From Pararhizobium sp. (GTDB taxonomy: Bacteria > Pseudomonadota > Alphaproteobacteria > Rhizobiales > Rhizobiaceae), in NCBI GenBank assembly GCA_030655075.1, contig JAURWE010000061.1, positions 124,001-188,000 of the forward strand: DNA of 64,000 nt, read 5' to 3'. Under the pieces are notes generated by a model that saw only the letters and a program-made list of their open reading frames with translations, ran no database searches and had not been told where the DNA came from. Numbering within the stretch: the first letter of the stretch is position 1; every line of letters begins with the position of its first letter. Positions 8,759 through 16,092 of this stretch are shown in pieces. A program made the position numbers and the translations under genes.

Positions 8759-8979
8759 ACCCCCCTCTGTCCCTTCGGGACATCTCCCCCTCAAGGGGGG
8801 AGATTGGCTGGGGTTCGCCCCGCCGCCTCTTTCCGTCCATCCGTATCTTTGGCGGCCTCGTAAGATGTGCCGTCAGTGCAGGGCAACGCATACTAAAGCC
8901 GATGATGGAGTGACGGCAGCGCCGCAGCCTACAATCTCCCCCCTTGAGGGGGAGATGTCCCGAAGGGACAGAGGGGGGT
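8759..8979. repeat. Palindromic element bounded by 47-bp perfect inverted repeats
   Basis: Bases 8759-8805 and 8933-8979 are exact reverse complements over 47 bp, separated by 127 bp. Each 47-bp unit contains two hairpins: GTCCC-TTC-GGGAC and ATCTCCCCC-TCAA-GGGGGGAGAT. The right unit lies inside the yidD reading frame and is translated as ISPLEGEMSRRDRGG. A second member of the family is at 44702-44863, with different small-hairpin sequences and a different core. The design suggests a small non-autonomous mobile or mosaic repeat. Confidence 0.85.
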
Positions 8980-9323
8980 ATGCGCCACAGAATCGAACCC
9001 GCAACTGGCAAGGCCCCTTCGCCAAAACTCCCGGCCGGCTGCTCGGCATGGGCCTGATCCGCCTCTATCAACTGACGCTCTCCGGCTTTATCGGCAACTC
9101 CTGCCGTCATCTGCCGACGTGTTCGGAATATGGATATGAGGCCGTCGCCCGCCATGGGCTGTGGCCGGGCGGCTGGATGGCGCTGTTCCGGGTGGCGCGC
9201 TGCGGGCCGGGCGGCACCTCGGGGCTCGATCCGGTGGCAGAAAAACTTGACGCCCGCGTGCACTGGTGGACACCCTGGCGCTACTGGTCCGTGTCGCACC
9301 CGGACAAGGACCTGCTGCCCTGA
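8865..9323 (+). CDS. yidD: Membrane protein insertion efficiency factor YidD
   Basis: This 152-residue protein carries the YidD core from about residue 60: LIRLYQLTLSGFIGNSCRH, PTCSEYGYEA and VARCGPGG, with the conserved cysteines. YidD assists YidC in inserting membrane proteins and has an amphipathic membrane-associated helix. The region NRTRNWQGPFAKTPGRLLG is typical of rhizobial homologues. Between MCRQC at the start and that region, the frame runs through a 47-bp palindromic repeat unit. An internal start at Met63 would lack part of the conserved N-terminal region, so the start at 8865 is preferred. It is not adjacent to rnpA or yidC. Confidence 0.88.
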   Translation: MCRQCRATHTKADDGVTAAPQPTISPLEGEMSRRDRGGYAPQNRTRNWQGPFAKTPGRLLGMGLIRLYQLTLSGFIGNSCRHLPTCSEYGYEAVARHGLWPGGWMALFRVARCGPGGTSGLDPVAEKLDARVHWWTPWRYWSVSHPDKDLLP

Positions 9324-9336
9324 CGGAGTTTTGCCC

Positions 9337-9930
9337 ATGCTGTATGTCGCCCTGCTGCATTCGATCGTCCTTGGGCCCGGCAAGCGGCTGGTCATGGCCG
9401 ACCTGAAGGCGGTGGCAGAAAACCTCGGGTACCGCAATGTCCGCACGCTGGTGGCAACCGGCAATCTCGTCTTCGAGGCAGACACGGCGCCGGCGGCGCA
9501 GCTGGAGCACGATCTGGAACAGGAATTTGCAGCAAAGCTCGGCAAACATGTCGATATCATCGTGCGCACCGGTCCCGCCTGGCTGAAACTGGCAAAGGCC
9601 AATCCCTTTGCGGACGGGCAGGGGTCTGAGGTCTGCGTGCGGGTGATGCGCACAAAGCTCGACGACAGCGTCATCACAAAACTCGAGCCGTACCGGACCG
9701 GCGAAAAAATCGCCGTCGTCGGTGGCGATCTCTGGATCGATTTTTGCGGCAAGGCCAGCGAGACGCGGCTGCTGTCGCATCTCACAGTCAAAAAGCTGGG
9801 GCCCGGCACCATCCGCAACGCCAACACCGTCAACGGCATGAGCGCGATGCTGGAAGGCGGGCCGGGCGGCGGCCCCGCCGCGAAACGGCCTTCGAAGCAG
9901 GCGCCGAAGCAGACCCCGAAACAGACATAG
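9337..9930 (+). CDS. DUF1697 family protein
   Basis: This is a 197-residue protein starting at the ATG at 9337, 13 bases after the yidD stop and preceded by GGAG. The opening YVALLHSIVLGPGKRLVMAD and the segment LGYRNVRTLVATGNLVFE match the DUF1697 family, whose function is not established. The C-terminal 30 residues are rich in Gly, Pro, Lys and Gln (KQAPKQTPKQT) and look disordered. The last 101 bases overlap the convergent gene that ends at 9830. It is probably co-transcribed with yidD. Confidence 0.8.
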   Translation: MLYVALLHSIVLGPGKRLVMADLKAVAENLGYRNVRTLVATGNLVFEADTAPAAQLEHDLEQEFAAKLGKHVDIIVRTGPAWLKLAKANPFADGQGSEVCVRVMRTKLDDSVITKLEPYRTGEKIAVVGGDLWIDFCGKASETRLLSHLTVKKLGPGTIRNANTVNGMSAMLEGGPGGGPAAKRPSKQAPKQTPKQT

Positions 9931-10315
9931 TGGTGGCCAGCGGATCGTCCGGCCAGTCCTCGTCCTCATCGAGGGCCCGGTGATTGTCCTTAGCCATCCG
10001 ATCGATCTCTTCCGGACTGTAGCCCTTGGCCAGCAGCGCCCGCTCGGTCCGCTCTTCCACCTGCTGCAGCCCGCGGATGAGGGCGTGGTGCAGCTCCTGG
10101 CTGCGGACGCAGGGCGGAAACCGCTTGAAGTCCCCGCCGCCGATGATCTCGTCCGGATGGCGGCCGAGACACTGTTTCGCCCGGCGGCATTTCGGCAGGG
10201 TGCAGCCGGTAAAAAGCCCAACCTCCGTCGCCGCCTTGCGCAACTGCGGCTGCACCCGCCGCAGCATGCGCCGCCGGCGGTATTCGGCTTCTTCATAGTC
10301 GTTCCTGTCGCCCAT
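9830..10315 (-). CDS. Conserved-looking hypothetical protein with Cys cluster
   Basis: A 161-residue protein is supported by a strong ribosome binding site (GAAGGAGG, 8 bases ahead of the ATG at 10315). The N-terminus is rich in Arg and Glu. The middle carries GCTLPKCRRAKQCLG and later PPCV, four cysteines that could bind metal. A helical segment QVEERTERALLAKGYSPEEIDRMAK follows. The last third is low-complexity Ser/Ala/Arg and overlaps the DUF1697 gene by 101 bases on the other strand, so the true C-terminus may be poorly constrained. No family could be named with certainty. Confidence 0.68.
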   Translation of the reverse strand: MGDRNDYEEAEYRRRRMLRRVQPQLRKAATEVGLFTGCTLPKCRRAKQCLGRHPDEIIGGGDFKRFPPCVRSQELHHALIRGLQQVEERTERALLAKGYSPEEIDRMAKDNHRALDEDEDWPDDPLATTMSVSGSASAPASKAVSRRGRRPARLPASRSCR

Positions 10316-10954
10316 GGATCTCGCCTCCTTCGCGTCTCCTGCTGGTTCACTGTTTCGTCACGTCATCGCCCCAAATCCGGACAGACCAAAAATCCGGGCG
10401 CAGACAGGCGCCCCGCATGGACGCCCATCGGGTTTTCAAGAAAGTCAGTCCGGAGAACCGCGCGAAAGCGTTGCCTCTGGGAGTGGTTTGTATGCGGCTT
10501 CGCTCTCGCGCGGCCCCAAGATGTTCTTCGGAGGCGGTCCGGCCTCCTTCAGACACGGAAACGGCTTCGCTGCATGGCTCTGCTGGCGCCGGTCCCCGAA
10601 ACGCTTGCGCGCTTATAGGGTCCTGCGGACACAACCACTTGCATGGCGAACCCAAACCGACCCCGCAGACCCGGGGAAGGGGGAAGCCTGCCCGCTGCGG
10701 AGGGTTTCGCCCCCCGCAACCTTTCCACGTCTCTCCCGCCCTCTGCGGCACGTACCCGCAGACGCCGAAAGCACCTCCTGCCACCCGCATCGACACGTTA
10801 CGCGATCCGTCCGGCGGCGGCAGGACATCAAGGATACGGCAGGTTTTGGGAGCGGGGATTTTAGCAGGCGGAACTATTTTATAAGATATTGAAAATGTTC
10901 TGAAGTTTTTTCAAGCTTGTCTGTTTGCGTCCCCATAAAATGTCGCATTTGGCC
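10316..10954. other. Geneless GC-rich region
   Basis: This stretch of about 640 bases has several overlapping open frames on both strands, but none shows a convincing domain, ribosome binding site or codon pattern. It contains repeated CTGCGG/CCGCAG boxes near 10623, 10664, 10693, 10743 and 10757 that could pair into a structured transcript. Signature sequences of tmRNA, RNase P RNA, SRP RNA or tRNA were looked for and not found. The end near 10880-10920 becomes AT-rich (TTTTATAAGATATTGAAAATG), a possible promoter. Confidence 0.4.
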
Positions 10955-11080
10955 TCTTTTCCCCTACGGGAAAAAGGTGGCGCGCAGCGCCGGATAAGGG
11001 GGAGCCAGGAACTGGGGGAGCCAGGAACTCGGAGCTTGCGGGAAGGCCCCCTCATTGCCCCCTTTCATCAGTCACGTCTC
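10955..11080. repeat. Degenerate RIME-like repeat with internal duplication
   Basis: It begins with a hairpin (TTTTCCCCTACGGGAAAA, near 10957-10974) and continues through GGATAAGGGGGAGCC to CCCCCTCATTG, the same arm layout as the RIME-like copy at 8616-8745. A 16-base unit GGGGGAGCCAGGAACT is present twice in tandem from about 10998. The right edge near 11080 abuts a truncated AraC-type regulator, so the repeat marks a rearrangement point. Confidence 0.65.
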
Positions 11081-11082
11081 CC

Positions 11083-11706
11083 CGGCTGCTGGCTGTTGCG
11101 CTTGAAGCTGGATGCGGCTTTTATGAGTCATTCACCCGCGCTTTTCGCGACGAGTTCGGGGTTACCCCGGCAAGCCTGCGTGCGGCGGCGCGCCTCGATC
11201 ATCTCAACCTGTTGGAACCTCCGAAAATGACCATCGATACGTTTTCCAAACTTGCCGAACCGACGATCGAAAAACTCGCATCTATGCGTCTCACCGGGCT
11301 CAAGGCCTTTCACGCCGACCCGGGCAGCATTCCGGCGCAATGGGGACAGTTCGCACCCCATATCCCGGTGCTGCAGCCGAAGAACTGCGTCACTTACGGT
11401 ATCTGCTGGATGAAATCCTCCGGCGGCGAGGACTATATGTGCGCCGGCGAAGCCGCAAACACCGCCGATCTGCTGCCGGACTTCACGGTCGAAACCCTGC
11501 CGCCGATGACCTGTGCGGTCTTCTTCCACGCCGGTCATGTCTCGGCTATCCACGAAACGGTGGACGCGATCTTTACCCACTGGATGCCGGCCTCCGGCCG
11601 CAAGCCGCTGCCTGATGGCCCGACCCTGATCGAACGCTACGACCGGCGGCTCAACCCCGAAACGGGAACGGGCGGCTTCGATATCCTGATTCCGCTGGAA
11701 GAGTGA
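11083..11706 (+). pseudogene. Truncated AraC-type regulator retaining the GyrI-like effector domain
   Basis: In one open frame the bases 11083-11226 encode ALEAGCGFYESFTRAF followed by FGVTPASLRAAARL, the second helix-turn-helix of an AraC/XylS DNA-binding domain. The first helix-turn-helix and any start codon are missing, and a RIME-like repeat ends just upstream. From 11227 (ATG) or 11212 (TTG) the frame encodes about 160 residues of a GyrI-like effector-binding domain, complete to the stop at 11706 with no internal stop. It is either a decaying regulator or a surviving free-standing ligand-binding protein. DNA binding is unlikely. Confidence 0.75.
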
Positions 11707-12024
11707 CGGGCAGGGCGGATAGGAGGGATGGCGGATGAGGGGGGCAAAAACTCGGAGCCAGTGGTGAGATCCCTCATCGCCTCGGTTCGTCAGGCCCTTC
11801 TCGCCGCTGGGGAGAAGGGCATCGAGGCAGGCTTGGAACGATATGAGGCGTTTTGGTCAAATTCGCCCAAACCGGAAACAGTAGCGATGAAGGCCTGATC
11901 TTTGTCGGCATATGCACTCTGCGCGACTGCCAGCGATTGCCGCTGGGCCTCGGCCTTGAAGGACATCTACTGAGAACGCAGGCGTGAGTAGTGTTCACCA
12001 GATTTTATACGCGAGGGCTCATTT
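11707..12024. other. Geneless region with RIME fragment
   Basis: This 318-base gap holds a degraded repeat at about 11727-11826: GGATGAGGGGGGC pairs with ATCCCTCATCG, and CCCTTCTCGCCGCTGGGGAGAAGGG resembles the outer hairpin of the other RIME-like copies. The rest, 11830-12024, is not coding on either strand as far as I can see. It separates the regulator fragment from the lower-GC HEPN cassette. Confidence 0.5.
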
Positions 12025-12807
12025 TCACCCATTGTTGCCGACAATAACAAGCAGACCTGACTTTTCAACATGAGCCTGACCTGTGGGCAGAATTTGTAAC
12101 ATTCCGGTTTTCTCATCAAAATGGACCCACGCCTTCTTGTGTAGGTCTTTTAAGACTCTACGCTTGAAATCAGTCCCGTTTTTATACTCCACCCAAGCTT
12201 GGATTTGCGCGACGGATACAGATTTTCCTTCAGCATACAACAATATTAAAACCTTCTGACCCGCCGTTTTTGCCGGTTCCAAAACTCGCCGAAAGTTTCC
12301 ATTAGACCAAACCATATGAAAAGTTCGAGCGGTAACCGCTTCTACAACTGCGTGAGATTCGGAGAACGGAAGTTGCGAACAATTGCGAACGAACTCGCCC
12401 ATAATCCATTTCATGCCACGTAGGAACATTTCAGCGTCCATGTGATTAGGGCTCACGTCGGCAGACACATGACCAATTGCTCGATTGTTCCGAAGTTCAT
12501 ATAGAGCCGCCGATACCTTAGGTACCTGTATGCACAGCGAGCGACCCTTGGTGCCGTTGTATTGCTCTAGATCTCGACATGACTGCGGAAAATTGCTGGG
12601 TTTTGCTGGCACCGCAGCATAAGCTCCGGTTGCGTGCCCGGCACAAACACAGTAGGCGATCTCGCAGAATTTTCCCGCCTTGAGCCCCACTTTCTCCCAA
12701 TCAGCGGCGCGATATTCATCAAGGGCTTGTTCGAACTCCTCAATTAGGGGATCGCGCAGTGGCGCAGGGATGGACTTGAGTGTATCTTGAAGACTGGGAA
12801 GGCTCAA
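12025..12807 (-). CDS. Probable HEPN-domain protein with C-terminal winged-helix-like region
   Basis: This 260-residue protein is mostly helical. Residues 106-113 read RNNRAIGH, fitting the R-x(4-6)-H motif of HEPN nucleases, within a helix pair (KVSAALYELRNNRAIGHV...MFLRGMKWIMGEFVR) like that seen in HEPN proteins of defence and toxin-antitoxin loci. Residues 180-250 (QKVLILLYAEGKSVSVAQIQ and following) look like a winged helix. Base composition is lower in GC than the core genes. Its start overlaps the stop of the upstream gene by four bases (12804-12807), so the two are translationally coupled. Ribonuclease activity is an inference. Confidence 0.65.
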   Translation of the reverse strand: MSLPSLQDTLKSIPAPLRDPLIEEFEQALDEYRAADWEKVGLKAGKFCEIAYCVCAGHATGAYAAVPAKPSNFPQSCRDLEQYNGTKGRSLCIQVPKVSAALYELRNNRAIGHVSADVSPNHMDAEMFLRGMKWIMGEFVRNCSQLPFSESHAVVEAVTARTFHMVWSNGNFRRVLEPAKTAGQKVLILLYAEGKSVSVAQIQAWVEYKNGTDFKRRVLKDLHKKAWVHFDEKTGMLQILPTGQAHVEKSGLLVIVGNNG

Positions 12808-13277
12808 GTGGCCGTCCTATCCCAATAATATTGCCAAGGCCCTTTGTTGTCTTTGGTCCGTTGAAGGCTGCCTTTGTTAAAGAGACTACTAGTGGCGGCG
12901 CCGACTTGATTTAGGTTGTGTGTCCAGCCCTTGATTCTTAACGCAAGTACTATAGCTCCTGGCCCACGATGCTCTTTGAAAAAGCCCTCATCTTTCAAGA
13001 TTTGAATGCGGGCCGGGCAAGATTGTCCAGCGGGTGGCTGTTTCATCGACTTACGCACACGCTTTTTAGATACATCTGCATTTTCGTTTAAAGTGTTTTC
13101 CTCTGTAAACAGCGGTTCATCAACGACTTCGTTTATTTCAACACTTTGTGGACGATTTCCAAAACCTGCCTTTTCTATAAGCGGGAATAGCTTCGTCAAC
13201 ATGCCTTCAACAAACTCCTTTTCGCCTTCGACGTCTATGACACCAGCGGGAGCGTCAATATGAATGCGGTCTGTCAT
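12804..13277 (-). CDS. Partner of HEPN gene, hypothetical
   Basis: This 157-residue protein begins at 13277 after GAGG. Residues 1-50 are acidic (IDVEGEKEFVEGMLTKLFPL), the middle is a linker with the basic patch KKRVRKSMK, and residues 90-157 form a compact domain (RIQILKDEGFFKEHRGPGAI...GPWQYYWDRT) that could be a DNA-binding winged helix. It overlaps the HEPN gene by ATGA. The pair sits alone in an accessory stretch between repeats and thrS. It could be an antitoxin, a regulator or a sensor for the HEPN protein; no specific family was recognised. Confidence 0.62.
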   Translation of the reverse strand: MTDRIHIDAPAGVIDVEGEKEFVEGMLTKLFPLIEKAGFGNRPQSVEINEVVDEPLFTEENTLNENADVSKKRVRKSMKQPPAGQSCPARIQILKDEGFFKEHRGPGAIVLALRIKGWTHNLNQVGAATSSLFNKGSLQRTKDNKGPWQYYWDRTAT

Positions 13278-13549
13278 GCTACCTCTTCGATAATGGTTGC
13301 TTCGCTATATTCTCCGAAGTTGTAGACCGATCAAGGTGTTTTTTGTGCCAAATACGTTGCCGACATTGATGTGGATTTTGGGTTTACCAACCACCTCGTA
13401 AAACTCCAAAGCAATCCAGTCTAAATCCTCCACCCCCTTCCCATCTCCCCCCAATCCCTTTATACCGCGCGGCGCACGCGCCGGCTCGTCCCGGCAATCG
13501 CTCACCCCACCCGCATTCGTTGGCGGGACTGGAAAATTGGAGAAGACCG
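13278..13549. other. Intergenic region ahead of thrS
   Basis: This 272-base gap lies between divergent genes. The left half is low in GC, like the HEPN cassette; the right half from about 13440 is core-like. A 66-codon open frame on the minus strand (13305-13505) has no ribosome binding site or recognisable family and is not called. The region must hold the thrS promoter and the promoter of the HEPN pair. Confidence 0.4.
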
Positions 13550-15529
13550 ATGTCCGTTTCCCTGACTTTTCCCGATGGCTCTGTTCGCGACTACGCCGAA
13601 GGCACGTCCGGCCGCGAGGTTGCTGAATCGATTTCGAAATCGTTGGCCAAGAAGGCGGTCGCCATCGCCATCGACGGCAGCTTGCGCGATCTGTCCGATG
13701 CGGTCGTGACCGGCAGGCTCGAGATCGTCACCCGCGACGATCCGCGCGCGCTCGAACTGATCCGTCACGATGCCGCCCATGTGATGGCCGAAGCCGTGCA
13801 GGAGCTGTTTCCGGGAACGCAGGTGACCATCGGCCCGGTCATCGACAACGGCTTCTACTACGACTTCGCCAAGGCCGAACCTTTCACGCCGGACGATCTG
13901 CCGAAGATCGAAAAGAAGATGAAAGAGATCATCCTGCGCAACAAGCCCTTCACGAAAGAGGTCTGGTCGCGCGACAAGGCGAAAGAAGTCTTTGCCGCCA
14001 AGGGCGAGGCCTACAAGCTCGAGCTGATCGACGCCATTCCCGAGGGCCAGAACCTCAACATTTATGCGCAGGGCGACTGGTTCGACCTCTGCCGCGGCCC
14101 GCACATGGCCTCCACCGGCCAGATCGGCAATGCCTTCAAGCTGATGAAGGTGGCCGGTGCCTATTGGCGCGGCGATAGTAACAATGTCATGCTGACGCGC
14201 ATCTACGGCACCGCCTGGCACAGCCAGGAAGAGCTCGACCAGTATCTGCATGTGCTGGCCGAGGCCGAAAAGCGCGATCACCGCAAGCTCGGCCGCGAGA
14301 TGGACCTGTTCCTTTTCCAGGAAGTGGGCCCCGGCGTCGTCTTCTGGCACGGCAAGGGCTGGCGTGTCTTCCAGACGCTTGTCGCCTATATGCGCCGGCG
14401 CCTGGCCGGCACCTATCAGGAGGTCAACGCGCCGCAGGTGCTCGACAAGTCGCTGTGGGAAACGTCCGGCCACTGGGGCTGGTACCGCGACAACATGTTC
14501 AAGGTGACCGTGGCCGGCGACGAGACCGACGACGAGCGTGTCTTCGCGCTGAAACCGATGAACTGCCCGGGCCATGTGCAGATCTTCAAACATGGCCTCA
14601 AGAGCTACCGCGAGCTGCCCATTCGCCTCGCCGAATTCGGCAATGTCCACCGCTACGAGCCCTCGGGCGCGCTGCACGGGCTGATGCGCGTGCGCGGCTT
14701 CACCCAGGACGACGCCCATGTCTTCTGCACCGACGAGCAGATGGCGGCCGAGTGCCTCAGGATCAACGACCTGATCCTCTCGGTCTACAAGGATTTCGGT
14801 TTCGACGGCGAGATCACCATCAAGCTCTCGACCCGGCCGGAAAAGCGCGTCGGCGAGGATCACCTCTGGGACCGCGCCGAAAGCGTCATGACCGAGGTTC
14901 TCGGCACGATCCAGAAACAGGCCAACAACATCCGCACCGGCATCCTGCCGGGCGAGGGTGCGTTTTATGGGCCGAAGTTCGAATATACGTTGAAAGACGC
15001 CATCGGCCGCGAATGGCAGTGCGGCACGACGCAGGTCGACTTCAACCTGCCGGAACGGTTTGGCGCCTTCTACATCAACCAGAACTCGGAAAAGCAGCAG
15101 CCTGTGATGATCCACCGCGCCATCTGCGGCTCGATGGAACGGTTCCTCGGCATTCTCATCGAGAACTTCGCCGGCCATTTCCCGCTGTGGCTGTCGCCGC
15201 TGCAGGTGGTGGTGGCGACGATCACGTCCGAGGCCGACGACTACGGCCGCGAGGTGGCCGAGCTTCTGCGCGAGGCGGGGTTGGAGGTCGAGACCGACTT
15301 CCGCAACGAGAAGATCAACTACAAGGTCCGCGAGCACTCGGTGACCAAGGTGCCGGTGATCATCGTCTGCGGCATGCGCGAGGCCGAGGAACGCTCGGTC
15401 AACATCCGCCGCCTCGGCAGCCAGGCGCAGACGCCGATGTCGCTCGACGATGCCATCGCCTCGCTGGTGGATGAAGCAACGCCGCCGGACCTGAAGCGCA
15501 AGGCGGCCGCCAAAGCTGCCCGGGCTTAA
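13550..15529 (+). CDS. thrS: Threonyl-tRNA synthetase
   Basis: This is a class II synthetase of 659 residues. It has an N-terminal TGS domain (VSLTFPDGSVRDY), an editing domain with HDAAHVMAEAVQELFPG, the catalytic core with the Zn ligand in MNCPGHVQIF, motif 2 in the RYEPSGALHGLMRVRGF region, and a C-terminal anticodon-binding domain (PLQVVVATITSEADDYG). The start at 13550 is chosen because GGAGAAG lies 5 bases upstream; an earlier in-frame ATG at 13520 lacks such a site. The gene is monocistronic, with a terminator right after it. Confidence 0.96.
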   Translation: MSVSLTFPDGSVRDYAEGTSGREVAESISKSLAKKAVAIAIDGSLRDLSDAVVTGRLEIVTRDDPRALELIRHDAAHVMAEAVQELFPGTQVTIGPVIDNGFYYDFAKAEPFTPDDLPKIEKKMKEIILRNKPFTKEVWSRDKAKEVFAAKGEAYKLELIDAIPEGQNLNIYAQGDWFDLCRGPHMASTGQIGNAFKLMKVAGAYWRGDSNNVMLTRIYGTAWHSQEELDQYLHVLAEAEKRDHRKLGREMDLFLFQEVGPGVVFWHGKGWRVFQTLVAYMRRRLAGTYQEVNAPQVLDKSLWETSGHWGWYRDNMFKVTVAGDETDDERVFALKPMNCPGHVQIFKHGLKSYRELPIRLAEFGNVHRYEPSGALHGLMRVRGFTQDDAHVFCTDEQMAAECLRINDLILSVYKDFGFDGEITIKLSTRPEKRVGEDHLWDRAESVMTEVLGTIQKQANNIRTGILPGEGAFYGPKFEYTLKDAIGREWQCGTTQVDFNLPERFGAFYINQNSEKQQPVMIHRAICGSMERFLGILIENFAGHFPLWLSPLQVVVATITSEADDYGREVAELLREAGLEVETDFRNEKINYKVREHSVTKVPVIIVCGMREAEERSVNIRRLGSQAQTPMSLDDAIASLVDEATPPDLKRKAAAKAARA

Positions 15530-15540
15530 AAATACGCACG

Positions 15541-15579
15541 AAAAAGGCCCGTCGCGAAAAATACGCGGCGGGCCTTTTT
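15541..15579 (+). terminator. Rho-independent terminator of thrS
   Basis: A 16-bp stem with one G-T pair (15541-15556 with 15564-15579) and a 7-nt A-rich loop ends in a run of five T. It begins 12 bases after the thrS stop and is A-rich on the left arm, so it could also act for the minus-strand gene that ends at 15626. Confidence 0.9.
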
Positions 15580-15625
15580 GTGATCCAGGCTCAGAGCGAC
15601 GGGTGCTCCGCGCCCGGAAGGTAAA

Positions 15626-15913
15626 TCAGCCTGGTTCCTTCATGGCTTCCATGGCTTCGCCGATATGCTTGGTGCAGGCAGCCGTGTCGCCGGCAGCCAT
15701 CGCCACCTTGGCTTCGCTGACCGCCTTGGCGATCATGTCGTTCTTTTCAGCGGTCGGGCTTTCGGCCGGATCCTTCTGGGTCGAGGTCAGCTTCGTGACA
15801 TCGGTTTCCAGCTTGGTGATGGTCGCCTCGTCGCACATTACGGCGTCCTGGGCATACACGGGGCCGGCAATCAGAAAGGCGACGGTGGCGGCAGCCAGCA
15901 TGGATTTGATCAT
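15626..15913 (-). CDS. Small secreted helical protein
   Basis: This 95-residue protein starts at 15913 after AAGGAGG. Residues 1-21 form a clear signal peptide (MIKSMLAAATVAFLIAGPVYA). The mature part has only two cysteines (in VMCDEA and TAACTKH), likely to form a disulfide, and is predicted to be helical and rich in Ala, Lys and Thr. Similar small periplasmic proteins occur in Rhizobiaceae, without known function. It stands alone between the thrS terminator and the caspase-like gene. Confidence 0.8.
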   Translation of the reverse strand: MIKSMLAAATVAFLIAGPVYAQDAVMCDEATITKLETDVTKLTSTQKDPAESPTAEKNDMIAKAVSEAKVAMAAGDTAACTKHIGEAMEAMKEPG

Positions 15914-16092
15914 TGTTGTTTCCTCCTTGGGGCGCGCCAGTACATTACCGGTGCGATACAGCCAAGAAACTCGCGAGGTGAGGGGTTGTTCCTCAGGTAA
16001 AGAAAAATTAGCCTTAATTTAGCGAGTTATGAAATAATCCATACGCCAATAGGGCGATTCTGCGGAATGAAAATCCGGCAAGTGGCGGAGCC

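Noticed and set aside
8981..9010. tRNA T-arm-like sequence (complement GCGGGTTCGATTC)
   Set aside because: It is part of the conserved yidD coding frame (NRTRNWQ), and no acceptor or anticodon arms are found around it.
10347..10796. 149-codon minus-strand frame in the geneless region
   Set aside because: The composition (many Arg, Cys, Trp and Gly) and the lack of a ribosome binding site or domain argue against coding.
10560..10860. tmRNA, RNase P RNA or SRP RNA
   Set aside because: Diagnostic sequences such as GAGGAAAGTCC, a CCA-ending acceptor with tag codons, or the SRP tetraloop region were not found on either strand.
13305..13505. 66-codon frame on the minus strand ahead of thrS
   Set aside because: It has no ribosome binding site or family features; half lies in the AT-rich accessory sequence and half in core-like sequence.
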